DNA of 64,000 nt from DASUNP01 sp035249305 (GTDB taxonomy: Bacteria; Acidobacteriota; Blastocatellia; UBA7656): assembly GCA_035249305.1 (NCBI GenBank), contig DATFGQ010000075.1, forward strand, positions 27,970 through 91,969. The letters run 5' to 3'. Under the pieces are notes generated by a model. The model searched no databases, was not told the origin of the DNA, and saw only the letters and a program-made list of their open reading frames with translations. Both the position numbers and the translations under genes were made by a program. Positions 23,302-31,904 of the stretch are shown here, in pieces (position 1 is the first letter of the stretch; every line of letters begins with the position of its first letter).

Positions 23302-24498
23302 ATGCTATTCTCCGCGCACACGCTTTCGATGGGCGCGGGGTTTCTTGCCAGCTTGATATTCGGGCGGTGGATGGAGCCGGGCGAGTTCGGGCGGTTCGCC
23401 TTCTGCCTGAGCGTGGTGACGATCCTCGATCTCGTTATCGAATTCGGGTTCTTCCCGGCGGGCGCGCGCGTGCTCGCGCTGGCCAAAGACGACACGACCG
23501 AGCGTCGCGCGCTCGGCGCTCTGGTCCTGATCGCGCTCGGTGTGGGCGCGGCGCTGGCCCTGGTCGTCGCGGCGCTTGCGATCCCCATCGATCTAATATT
23601 CGAGACGGACGTGCGCTGGCTGCTAGTCGCGACCGCGGGCTTTGCATTCTTCCGCCCTTTTCAAACTTTCGTCGAACAGAGCTGCCAGGGTTTGAACCGG
23701 ATCAGGCACCTGTCGATCTTTCAACTGCTGCTGGCGAGCTCCTACCTGGCGATGCTCGCCGGTCTGGCATTGTCGAACCGCCTCACCGCAGGATCGGCTC
23801 TGGCGGCCAATTTGACGGCAATTGGCATCGCCTCCGGCTGGGCGCTTTCGCGTCTGCGGCCGAGGTTCGACGACCTGTCGCGCTACACTAAAGTGACGCT
23901 CAAAGAGTCTCGCGGTTATGGGGCGAACGTCTATCTGGCGCGGCTGACCGGGGCCGTGGCTACGCAGTTCGATAACCTCGTGGTCACTTATTTCGCGGGG
24001 ACGCCGCTGCTCGGCCTCTACGCGCTGGCGCAGAAACTCTCAAACCCCGTCAGCACCATCTCTCGCACGCTGGCGATCACGCGGTACCGCGCGTTCGCAA
24101 AGCTCGACAGCATCCCTAAAAGGCTCACTCGCTGGAACGCGGCCGTGCTGGTAGTCCTGGCGACCGGCCTTGCGCTCGTCGGGCCGTTCGCGCTGAAAAT
24201 CCTCTTCCCCAAGTATGTCGAGGCGAGCAACCTGTTATTGCCTTTCGCCGTCTTCAGCCTGTTCGCGGGTCTGTACCAGCCATACAACATGTTCCTGGCA
24301 TCGCACGGGCGCGGGGCCGAGATACGCAACATAGCTGTGATCGTGAGCATCGCCACGCTCGCGGGCCTGTTGTTCGCCGTCCCGCGCTTCGGCGTCGTGG
24401 GCGCCGCCTGGACGGGCGCCGCGGCCATGGCGCTGGACTACTTACTACACCTTCACTACTATCATAAGTTTAAGAAAGTCCTGAGTGCTGAGTCCTGA
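23302..24498 (+). CDS. Polysaccharide flippase (Wzx/oligosaccharide-exporter-like)
   Basis: 398 residues with about twelve hydrophobic segments and the start FSAHTLSMGAGFLASLIFGRW typical of polysaccharide biosynthesis export proteins. These flip lipid-linked oligosaccharides across the inner membrane. The first helix begins almost at the ATG and the frame is open for 33 codons upstream with AGAGGAG near 23211, so a non-ATG start (for example CTG near 23228) is possible. The last residues VLSAES and the stop are encoded by a phrase repeat (24478-24505), implying that the original C-terminus was replaced. It leads a plus-strand polysaccharide group. Confidence 0.85.
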   Translation: MLFSAHTLSMGAGFLASLIFGRWMEPGEFGRFAFCLSVVTILDLVIEFGFFPAGARVLALAKDDTTERRALGALVLIALGVGAALALVVAALAIPIDLIFETDVRWLLVATAGFAFFRPFQTFVEQSCQGLNRIRHLSIFQLLLASSYLAMLAGLALSNRLTAGSALAANLTAIGIASGWALSRLRPRFDDLSRYTKVTLKESRGYGANVYLARLTGAVATQFDNLVVTYFAGTPLLGLYALAQKLSNPVSTISRTLAITRYRAFAKLDSIPKRLTRWNAAVLVVLATGLALVGPFALKILFPKYVEASNLLLPFAVFSLFAGLYQPYNMFLASHGRGAEIRNIAVIVSIATLAGLLFAVPRFGVVGAAWTGAAAMALDYLLHLHYYHKFKKVLSAES

Positions 24499-24617
24499 GT
24501 CCTGAGTTGCGCAACAGGAAGAAAGTGGTTATCGGCAATAGAAGCAATGCACGCATCAACAGAAAAGAGAGACTCAGTCTCTGACACTCAGCACTCAGCA
24601 CTCAGCACTCAGCACTC
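24478..24617. repeat. Phrase-type inverted repeat spanning the flippase end and glycosyltransferase start
   Basis: Left arm is tandem CTGAGTCCTGAGT-type phrases (24480-24506); right arm is ACTCAGCACTCAG repeats (24588-24617), separated by ~80 nt. The left arm encodes the flippase C-terminus. The right arm falls inside the annotated N-terminus of the next gene as TQHSALSTQHS. Confidence 0.8.
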
Positions 24618-26241
24618 CGTCGTCTTGCTCGACCTGTCGGAAGATAAGAGCGCTGCGCAGCTCTGGGCTTCAAACAGGTTCCCTGGCTCGACAATTAAGA
24701 CGCTCGATAAAGCCGACCTCAGGCGCGGGTCGAAGCGCGAAGTGCTCGCCCGCGTCCGCGCGCTCAAACCCGACACAGTGGCTCTGTTCACCTCGGACAT
24801 CAACCTGCAAAGCGTGCGGAGCGCGATGATACTCTTCCTAGCATTCGCGGGCGCGCGCCGCATAGTCCTAGAAGACCGCGCCGGTCGCGGTCTGTCCCGC
24901 TCTCGCTTCAGCGCCGTGATAATCGAGGGGCCGCGCCTCGCTTTAGACCTGACGCTCGGCTTTGGATTATTAATCCCGCTTTCGTGGTTGCTGACCGTAT
25001 TGCTCAGAATGATGCTGCCGTTTCGCGAGATCGCGCGAGCCTCTAAGAGAAGGGCGGCCGAATCAAGATCGCGCGTGGCGCTTCATGTCCGCGCCACGCT
25101 GGTGAGCAACACGGCGGGCGGGATGGCTTCGCACATCCAGGGGTTCGCTACCGGCGCGAAAGCCGCGGGCCATCGCCTGGCGTTCCTTACGGTCGGAGAC
25201 TGTGTGAGTGAACCCTGCTTTCAGATAAAGCCTTCAACAGCCGCGAGCGCAACGCGCGCGTTGTTCGAGCTGTGGAATAACCTGTCGTTCACGTTCAAGA
25301 GCCTGCTGCTGATCGAAGGCGGCCGCATCGCGGCAGACACGATCGATTTTATCTACCAGCGTTATAGCCGTTTCAACTGGACCGGAGTCGCCTTATCGCT
25401 CGCGACGGGGCTGCCGCTCGCGCTCGAATACAACGGGTCGGAAGTCTGGATCAGCCGCAGGTGGAACGCCGTGAGCCAGCTCTGGCTGCTGAAACGGTTC
25501 GAGCGGTTGAACCAGATCGCGGCCGACAGGATCTTCGTCGTTTCAGAAGTCGAGCGCCGCAACCTTATTCGCGCAGGGGTCGATGCGGGAAAGGTCATCG
25601 TCAACCCGAACGGTGTCGACGCCGATCTGTTCAGACCGGGGAGAGGCGGCGCGAGAGTTCGCCACTCGCTCGGGCTTGAAGGGAGAATCGTCGTGGGCTT
25701 CATAGGCACTTTCGGCCCCTGGCACGGCGCGCCCATACTTGCCGAAGCCGCCGCGAAGACAGATAAGGCCGCGGGCTGCCATTTTCTCTTCATAGGAGAC
25801 GGCAACCAGCGCATCCTCACCGAGTCGATAATCGAGGGCGGCGGGGCCGCAGCGAGAACGACCTTTACGGGCCGCATACCGCACGCCGAAGCGCCCGATT
25901 ACCTGGACGCTTGCGAAATACTTGTGTCGCCGCACGTAGAGTCTGTCGACGGGAGCGAATTCTTCGGCTCGCCTACGAAGCTCTTCGAGTACATGGCCTC
26001 GGCCCGGCCGATAGTCGCGAGCCGGTTGGGGCAGATAGCTGACATCATCGTAGACGGCGAGAACGGCTTGCTCGTCGAGCCCGGCGACAGTGACGCGATG
26101 GCGCGGGCCATCGAACGGCTGGCGAAAGATGAAGCATTGCGCGCGCGATTGGGCGAGGCGGCGCGCCGGACGGTCATCGAGCGATACACGTGGGAGCACA
26201 ACGCCGCGCGCGTCTTTGACGCGATGGATCGTGAATTGTGA
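24547..26241 (+). CDS. Glycosyltransferase family 4 protein with long N-terminal region
   Basis: 564 residues as read from ATG 24547. Residues ~1-170 include a weakly conserved region and a membrane-like stretch (LTLGFGLLIPLSWLLTVLLRMMLP). The remainder is a GT-B fold: RATLVSNTAGGMASHIQGFATG at the start of the N-terminal Rossmann half, IFVVSEVERRNL, NPNGVD, and the C-terminal sugar-nucleotide site with SPTKLFEYMASARPIVAS. Such enzymes add sugars to a lipid-linked glycan. The first ~25 residues are partly phrase repeat (TQHSALSTQHS), so the true start may lie further in, near VVLLDLSEDK. It overlaps the next gene by 4 nt (GTGA), indicating translational coupling. Confidence 0.88.
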   Translation: MHASTEKRDSVSDTQHSALSTQHSVVLLDLSEDKSAAQLWASNRFPGSTIKTLDKADLRRGSKREVLARVRALKPDTVALFTSDINLQSVRSAMILFLAFAGARRIVLEDRAGRGLSRSRFSAVIIEGPRLALDLTLGFGLLIPLSWLLTVLLRMMLPFREIARASKRRAAESRSRVALHVRATLVSNTAGGMASHIQGFATGAKAAGHRLAFLTVGDCVSEPCFQIKPSTAASATRALFELWNNLSFTFKSLLLIEGGRIAADTIDFIYQRYSRFNWTGVALSLATGLPLALEYNGSEVWISRRWNAVSQLWLLKRFERLNQIAADRIFVVSEVERRNLIRAGVDAGKVIVNPNGVDADLFRPGRGGARVRHSLGLEGRIVVGFIGTFGPWHGAPILAEAAAKTDKAAGCHFLFIGDGNQRILTESIIEGGGAAARTTFTGRIPHAEAPDYLDACEILVSPHVESVDGSEFFGSPTKLFEYMASARPIVASRLGQIADIIVDGENGLLVEPGDSDAMARAIERLAKDEALRARLGEAARRTVIERYTWEHNAARVFDAMDREL

Positions 26242-27431
26242 TAAAGAACGAATCGATAATCTGTTTTGCCGGCGAAGACTGGTGGTATCACCACCCGCAT
26301 TCGAAAAACCACATAATGCGGAGGCTCGCGCGCGGGGGCAACCGCGTCATCTTCATCAACTCGATCTCTATGGGGTTGCCGGGTCTGAAAAGCCCCGACC
26401 TGTGGGGCAAGATTAAACGAAAGCTTCGCAGCTACGGCAAGCTCGTACGCCGGACCGACGAAGGGATCATAGTCGTCTCGCCGCTCGTCCTGCCCTTCTA
26501 TTCGAGCCGCCTTGCGCGTGCGCTCAACCGCTGGCTGCTCGTCGCACAGGTCAAGCTGCTTATGATCGCCTTCGACATGCGCCGCCCAGTTTTGTGGATA
26601 GCCATACCGACCGCCCGCGACGTGGTCGGCCACCTCGAAGAGAGCGTTCTCATCTACCAGGTGTCGGATAAGTATGACGCCAACCAGATGGACCACGCCG
26701 TCGATTCAAACCTCATCCGAGAGATGCACCACAGCATGCTTGAGCGCGCCGACCTGGTCTATTACTCCGGCCGCAAACTGTATGAAGACGAGATGAAGGC
26801 GTGGCCCGAAATATCGTCGAGGGCAAAGGTGCTAGAACAGGCGGTAGACTTCGACCACTTCGCCGGGGCGACTTCCCGCCCGTGGGACCGCCCCCCGGAC
26901 ATCGACGGGATACCGCAGCCGCGGCTGGGATATTTTGGGATGATAGATTACTGGCTGATGGACCAGGAGATGATCGCGTATGTCAGCCGGAAGCGGCCCG
27001 AGTGGCAGTGGATACTGATCGGGTTGAAGGCGACGCGGCTGGAGATCGAAGACCTGCCGAACGTTCATTACCTGGGCTCGAAGCCTTACGATGAGATGCC
27101 TCGTTACGCGGCTCACTTCGAGGTCTGCGTGCTGCCATGGGTGACGGGCAACGCGTTCGTCAACTACGGCAGCGCGATCAAGGTGCGCGAGTACCTGGCG
27201 ACGGGCAAGCCAGTCGTCATCACTCCGCTTTACGAATATGAGCCACTCGATGGTATACTGCGCATTTCCCGCGGCCATGACGATTTCATACAGAAGGTCG
27301 AAGACGCGCTCGCGCGCGACGGCGACGCTGAGCGCGAGGCGCGGCAGGGGGCCGTCAGAGAGTCGACGTGGGACGCCCGCGCCGAAGAGGTGAGCCGCGA
27401 CATCGCCCGACTTCTCGGAAGAAAAGCATAA
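26238..27431 (+). CDS. Glycosyltransferase (GT-B, TuaH-like)
   Basis: 397 residues starting with GTG inside the preceding stop (GTGA overlap). The N-terminal part (ICFAGEDWWYHHPHSKNHIM, then RRLARGGNRVIFINS) and the C-terminal part (NYGSAIKVREYLATGKPVVITP) fit glycosyltransferases of the TuaH/capsule type, with a two-Rossmann GT-B fold. It probably adds a sugar to the surface polysaccharide assembled by this cluster. No membrane segment or signal peptide. The donor and acceptor cannot be inferred. Confidence 0.85.
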   Translation: MIKNESIICFAGEDWWYHHPHSKNHIMRRLARGGNRVIFINSISMGLPGLKSPDLWGKIKRKLRSYGKLVRRTDEGIIVVSPLVLPFYSSRLARALNRWLLVAQVKLLMIAFDMRRPVLWIAIPTARDVVGHLEESVLIYQVSDKYDANQMDHAVDSNLIREMHHSMLERADLVYYSGRKLYEDEMKAWPEISSRAKVLEQAVDFDHFAGATSRPWDRPPDIDGIPQPRLGYFGMIDYWLMDQEMIAYVSRKRPEWQWILIGLKATRLEIEDLPNVHYLGSKPYDEMPRYAAHFEVCVLPWVTGNAFVNYGSAIKVREYLATGKPVVITPLYEYEPLDGILRISRGHDDFIQKVEDALARDGDAEREARQGAVRESTWDARAEEVSRDIARLLGRKA

Positions 27432-27455
27432 GAAAGCAGACCGGAGCAGAGATTA

Positions 27456-29834
27456 ATGGATCGAAGAAGAATATTCTTTGGCATCGCGTTTGTGACCCTG
27501 GCGGTGCTGATGCTTGAGTTGGCGCTCACGCGACTCTTTTCGGCGACGATGTATTACCACTTCGCCTTTATGGCGATCTCGCTTGCGCTTTTCGGTTCGG
27601 GCGCGAGCGGCGTCTTCATCTACATCATCCAGCGGAAGCTCGACGAAGCGCGTACGGGCAAGTGGCTCGCGCTGGCCGCGCTGGCGTTTGCCGTGACGAC
27701 CGTTTTTTCGCTTTACGTCATCCTCTCGAACCCGCTCCAGTTGGAGTCAGGGGCTGAGAATTATTACAGCCTCATGAAGGTCTACGCCGCGACCGCGCTC
27801 CCGTTCTTCTTCGCCGGCTGCGCGGTGACGCTGGCGATTATGAGGCTTGCCAAAGAGATCAGCCGGCTCTACCTGTTCGACCTGGCGGGCGCAGCCCTCG
27901 GATGTCTTTTGATGATCCCCGTGATGAACGCGGTCGGTGCGATCAATACGATCCTGCTCGTTTCGGCAATAGCCGCGGTCGGCGCGATCCTCTTCAGCAC
28001 GTCGGCGGGCGGAGGCCGCGCGTACCTTCTGGCTTCGCTCGCGCTGACAGTTGGGCTCGCGAGCTTTGCGGCCTACAACAGCGCCACGAACCGTATTGAC
28101 ATACGCAAGTCGAAGGGGCTGGAAGAGACTAGAGTCTTGTTCTCGAAATGGAACTCGTTTTCGCGCATCACGGTCGAAGGCGTTTCCGAAGATTTTTACG
28201 AGATCAAGATCGATGCGGACGCCGCGACGGGCATTACCTGGAACGCGAGCGACCCTTCGCTACACCAGGACCAGCGCGACCGCATCGATGCGCTCGCCTA
28301 TCACGTGAAGCCGAACGGGAGCGCGCTGATAATCGGGCCGGGCGGCGGCAACGACGTGATGAGCGCGCTGGTCTTCGGCGCGAAGCCCATAACGGCGGTC
28401 GAGATCAACCCGATAATCGCGCGGGACGTGATGAGCTCCGAGCCGTACAAGAGTTTCTCGGGCTCCATCTACCAGCACCCGGACGTGCGCCTGGTCGTCG
28501 ACGAGGGGCGCAGCTTCATACGAAGCAACGACGACCGCTACGACATAATCCAGGCGACGATGGTCGACACGTGGGCGGCGACGAGCGCGGGCGCGTTCTC
28601 GCTTACGGAAAACAACCTCTACACGGTCGAGGCGTTCACGGATTACGCCGCGCACCTCACAGACGACGGCGTGCTGACGATGACCCGCTGGTACTTCGAG
28701 CCGCCGGACCAGTTGTTGCGGCTCATCTCGCTCACGCGGGCGATGATGCAAGAGATGAATATTACTAACCCTGACCGCCACATCATGCTCGTTCGCGACG
28801 CGAGCACGGGCGATCAGCGAACGCCCGCGACCTTCATCTTCAAGAGGAGCGAGTTCACCGCCGAAGAGGTGCGGCGCGTCGAAGCGGTGGCCAGAGAGAA
28901 CGAGTTCGAGCTGCTCTACACGCCCAACGTGCGGCCGCAAAACGTCTTCACGCGGATGATCGAGGCGGCAGACCCGGCCGAGGTCTGGGACTCGTTTGAA
29001 ACCAACGTCGAGCCGACGTGGGATAACAACCCTTTCTACTTTAACTCGATCAGGCTGTCGAACCTGACGCGCGCGCTGCGGGGCGCGCACGAGTGGCAGA
29101 AGACCAACCTCGGCACGTTCGTCCTGTTCGCGCTGCTCGGGATCACGACGGTGCTCGTCGTGCTATTCATACTCTTCCCGCTGGCCGTCGTGCGCCGCCG
29201 CACGCTGGCGAACAACTCTAAAGGCAGGCTAGCTTACCTTTTCTATTTCGCCTGCCTGGGCGCGGGCTTTATCATCGTCGAGGTGGCTATGATCCAGAAG
29301 TTCATACTCTTCCTGGGTCACCCCGTCTACGCGCTGGCGGTCGTGCTCTTTTCGCTGTTGACCTTCAGCGCCACGGGCAGCTACATCACGGGCCGCTTCA
29401 ACGAAGAGGCGTTGCCCCGCACTCTCACGAAAGTCCTGGTAACACTGATCACGCTCGTAATCGTCTACATAATTGTGCTGCCGCCGATCTTTTACGGGCT
29501 CGTTCACCTGGCGCACCCGGTCAGGGTGGTGATCGCGGTCATATTGATGGCCCCGCTCGCCGTCGTGATGGGGATGCCCATGCCGATCGGCATCAGGATG
29601 CTGGCCGCGCGCGCGCCCGAGATCATCCCCTGGGCCTGGGGCGTGAACGGCGCGACCTCGGTGATGGGGTCGGTCGCGGCGCTCGTGATCGCGATACTGA
29701 CGGGCTTCAACCAGGCATTAATCATAGGGGCCGTGCTTTACCTAGCGGCGATCTACTTCATCAAACGGGCGCGGGGCAGCCATCAGGAGGTCGTGACCGC
29801 CGAAGAGGTTTTGGAAGAGACGGCTACGGCCTAG
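27456..29834 (+). CDS. Membrane protein with internal spermidine-synthase-like domain
   Basis: 792 residues. About six N-terminal helices (MLELALTRLFSATMYYHFAF and on) are followed by a soluble domain at ~285-490 with the SAM/dcSAM-type loop IIGPGGGNDVMSAL, AVEINP and an FDIIQ-like strand (YDIIQATMVDTWAATSAGA). About seven more C-terminal helices follow. The fold is that of polyamine aminopropyltransferases or methyltransferases, and the membrane-flanked form occurs widely in bacteria without a firm biochemical role. It sits between glycosyltransferase and ligase genes, so polymer modification is possible. It starts 25 bp after the previous stop. Confidence 0.8.
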   Translation: MDRRRIFFGIAFVTLAVLMLELALTRLFSATMYYHFAFMAISLALFGSGASGVFIYIIQRKLDEARTGKWLALAALAFAVTTVFSLYVILSNPLQLESGAENYYSLMKVYAATALPFFFAGCAVTLAIMRLAKEISRLYLFDLAGAALGCLLMIPVMNAVGAINTILLVSAIAAVGAILFSTSAGGGRAYLLASLALTVGLASFAAYNSATNRIDIRKSKGLEETRVLFSKWNSFSRITVEGVSEDFYEIKIDADAATGITWNASDPSLHQDQRDRIDALAYHVKPNGSALIIGPGGGNDVMSALVFGAKPITAVEINPIIARDVMSSEPYKSFSGSIYQHPDVRLVVDEGRSFIRSNDDRYDIIQATMVDTWAATSAGAFSLTENNLYTVEAFTDYAAHLTDDGVLTMTRWYFEPPDQLLRLISLTRAMMQEMNITNPDRHIMLVRDASTGDQRTPATFIFKRSEFTAEEVRRVEAVARENEFELLYTPNVRPQNVFTRMIEAADPAEVWDSFETNVEPTWDNNPFYFNSIRLSNLTRALRGAHEWQKTNLGTFVLFALLGITTVLVVLFILFPLAVVRRRTLANNSKGRLAYLFYFACLGAGFIIVEVAMIQKFILFLGHPVYALAVVLFSLLTFSATGSYITGRFNEEALPRTLTKVLVTLITLVIVYIIVLPPIFYGLVHLAHPVRVVIAVILMAPLAVVMGMPMPIGIRMLAARAPEIIPWAWGVNGATSVMGSVAALVIAILTGFNQALIIGAVLYLAAIYFIKRARGSHQEVVTAEEVLEETATA

Positions 29835-29841
29835 ATGAAGA

Positions 29842-31230
29842 ATGAGTTTTAGAAGCGCAGCAAAGAGAGTGTTGGGGCCGTTTTATTACAGGCTCCCGCC
29901 GTCGATCCGCTACGGCTCGCAGTTCACTTCCACGTTAAGACTGCTCGAAGAGTCCCAGCGCTGGGACGAGGGCCGGCTGATCGAATACCAGCTCTCGAAG
30001 CTCCGGCGCATGTTGAAGCACTGCGCGGCGAACGTGCCTTATTACCGGAGCATGTTCGGCCGGCTCGGGTTTGACCCCGAAAACGTCAAGGAGCTTTCTG
30101 ACCTCCGTGCCCTTCCCCTTCTCGATAAAGAGACGGTTCGCGCGAACGTCAAAGACCTGCTCGCGGAGAACATCCCCGCGCGCCGCAGGTTCTACTGCAC
30201 GACGGGCGGGACCTCGGGGACGCCGCTGGGCGTCTTTCACCTCCGAGGATCGGGAGGCCGCGAGCTCGCCTTCATCCTCACGCAATGGGCGCGCGTCGGC
30301 TTCCGCTACGGCCACCGCCGCGCCATCTTGAGAGGCTGGCCGGTCAGGAGCCGCCGCCACTGGCGTTACGACGTGAAGGAGAGGGCCTTCGTCTTCTCGA
30401 ATTTTCACATGACGCCCGACAACGTGGCCGAGTACGCGCGCGTGATGAGCGAGAACCGGCTCGCGGCGCTCCACTCGTACCCATCGGCCGTCGTAGATTT
30501 CGCGCGTCACCTGAAGGAGCTTGGGATCGAGCCGCCGCGATTCGCGAGCGTGCTGGCGTCGTCGGAGAATCTTTACCCCGGCCAGCGCGAGTTTATCGAA
30601 TCGTTTTTCGGCGCGCGGCTCTTCTCGTGGTACGGCCACACGGAGAACCTGATACTGGCGGGCGAGTGCGAAGTCAGCAACGACTACCACATCTTTCCCG
30701 AATACGGCGTGGCGGAGGTCGTGAGAGAAGACGGCTCGGCGGCCGACGGTGAAGACGAGATCGGGGAGTTTGTCGGCACGACGCTCGACAATCTTGCGAT
30801 GCCGCTCCTGCGTTACCGCACGGGCGATTACGCGCGCATAGGGTCGCGCGGTTGCGCCTGCGGGCGCAGTTACAGGCTCATCAAAGAGACACGCGGGCGG
30901 TGGCAGCAGGAGATGCTCGTCGGCAAGCTGAACAACCTGATCTCCGTCACGGCGCTTAACATTCACACGGATGTCTTCGACCGCGCGCAGCAGATACAGT
31001 TCTACCAGCGAGAGCGAGGCAAGCTGGAGCTGAGGATAAAACGTAAGAGCGATTACACGGAGCGCGACTCGCGTCGCATACTCGCCGCGCTCGAAGAGAA
31101 GATCGGCGACACGATGGATGTCACTCTCAGCTTCCCCGAAGAGATCCCTCTATCCCCGCGCGGAAAGTTCCGCCTCGTGATACAGGAGCTGGAGATCCCT
31201 CGCGTCAGCTTTGATGAAATGCGCCTCTAG
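29842..31230 (+). CDS. Phenylacetate-CoA-ligase-like (PaaK/CapK) protein
   Basis: 462 residues with the adenylation loop TGGTSGTPLG (~115-124) and later FSWYGHTENL and YRTGDYARI motifs of the ANL superfamily. CapK/PaaK-like members are common in polysaccharide loci, where they are thought to activate an acyl or aromatic acid for attachment to glycan. True phenylacetate catabolism is unlikely because no paa genes are nearby. It follows the previous gene by 8 bp and ends the plus-strand polysaccharide group. A cysteine-rich segment GSRGCACGRS is present near residue 333. Confidence 0.85.
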   Translation: MSFRSAAKRVLGPFYYRLPPSIRYGSQFTSTLRLLEESQRWDEGRLIEYQLSKLRRMLKHCAANVPYYRSMFGRLGFDPENVKELSDLRALPLLDKETVRANVKDLLAENIPARRRFYCTTGGTSGTPLGVFHLRGSGGRELAFILTQWARVGFRYGHRRAILRGWPVRSRRHWRYDVKERAFVFSNFHMTPDNVAEYARVMSENRLAALHSYPSAVVDFARHLKELGIEPPRFASVLASSENLYPGQREFIESFFGARLFSWYGHTENLILAGECEVSNDYHIFPEYGVAEVVREDGSAADGEDEIGEFVGTTLDNLAMPLLRYRTGDYARIGSRGCACGRSYRLIKETRGRWQQEMLVGKLNNLISVTALNIHTDVFDRAQQIQFYQRERGKLELRIKRKSDYTERDSRRILAALEEKIGDTMDVTLSFPEEIPLSPRGKFRLVIQELEIPRVSFDEMRL

Positions 31231-31432
31231 CGCGAAGACTCACTGCGTTGTTCTATAGCAATACGCCGTGTCTTTAACCCCTCGTATTAAAACATCACTG
31301 CCCGCCTGCTCACCTCGACAATAAACCGGATAAGCCTTCGAGTTCAGATTGAAATTTAAGGATTTATACGGCCGCGAGCCGATGCCGTTCGAGTGGAATA
31401 ACGATTGCAGAATGCGAGTATGGAGGAAGGAG

Positions 31433-31651
31433 ATGACGGTGCTAGCCATAGGGGTAGGAATTCTGATGACAGCGCTCGCGGTTGCGATAGGCGGCCTCGC
31501 GCTAGAGATGCTTTTAGTTGCATTGAGCCGAGCCTTCGCGGCGGCAGAAGCGAGTCAGGCGGCAGAGCTGGTCGAAGCACCTGTCATACAAATTGTAGGT
31601 AACGAGAATCTAATCGGCACTATGGATTGGGCCGAGGAGGCGGCGGCCTGA
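31433..31651 (+). CDS. Small membrane protein (72 residues)
   Basis: ATG 31433 has GGAGG with a 6-nt spacer, better than the in-frame TTG at 31349 or ATGs at 31382 and 31412. The N-terminal 30 residues (MTVLAIGVGILMTALAVAIG and GLALEMLLVAL) form one or two helices. An acidic C-terminal tail has a distinctive VIQIVGNENLIGTMDW motif. Family not recognised. It lies 43 bp before another tiny membrane protein gene, suggesting a pair. The 31231-31432 upstream stretch shows no clear promoter or other feature. Confidence 0.55.
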   Translation: MTVLAIGVGILMTALAVAIGGLALEMLLVALSRAFAAAEASQAAELVEAPVIQIVGNENLIGTMDWAEEAAA

Positions 31652-31693
31652 GCCGGCGCTATCGTAATAATTCTAAATCGCAAGGAGGAAACT

Positions 31694-31843
31694 ATGCTCT
31701 GGACAATTCTGGTAATTCTACTGGTGTTGTGGTTGTTAGGTCTGATCGGCGGCGTCGGCGGCGGTCTCATACACCTGCTGCTGGTTGTTGCGGCGATAGT
31801 GCTGATCTTCAACCTGCTCAGCGGACGCAGGACCGTAGTCTAG
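31694..31843 (+). CDS. Small membrane protein, lmo0937 family
   Basis: 49 residues (MLWTILVILLVLWLLGLIGG, then two further hydrophobic stretches and the tail SGRRTVV), preceded by AAGGAGG. This matches the lmo0937 / DUF5670 family of two-helix membrane proteins found across bacteria, often stress-induced, function unknown. A strong hairpin terminator (31862-31904) follows 19 bp after the stop. Confidence 0.8.
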   Translation: MLWTILVILLVLWLLGLIGGVGGGLIHLLLVVAAIVLIFNLLSGRRTVV

Positions 31844-31861
31844 CAGGCCATTGATTTTCGT

Positions 31862-31904
31862 AAGAGCAGCCCTCGACCGGGTCATCTGGTCGGGGGCTGC
31901 TCTT
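31862..31904. terminator. Terminator hairpin shared by convergent genes
   Basis: Arms AAGAGCAGCCCTCGACC and GGTCGGGGGCTGCTCTT pair over 17 positions with one G-T wobble and a 9-nt loop. It ends the small membrane genes on the plus strand. The stop codon of the convergent TPR gene falls in its loop, so the arm also encodes that protein's C-terminus (QEQPPTR). Confidence 0.7.

Noticed and set aside
29935..30966. 343-codon frame opposite the PaaK-like gene
   Set aside because: Antisense shadow with no motif; the opposite strand carries a clear ANL-superfamily gene.
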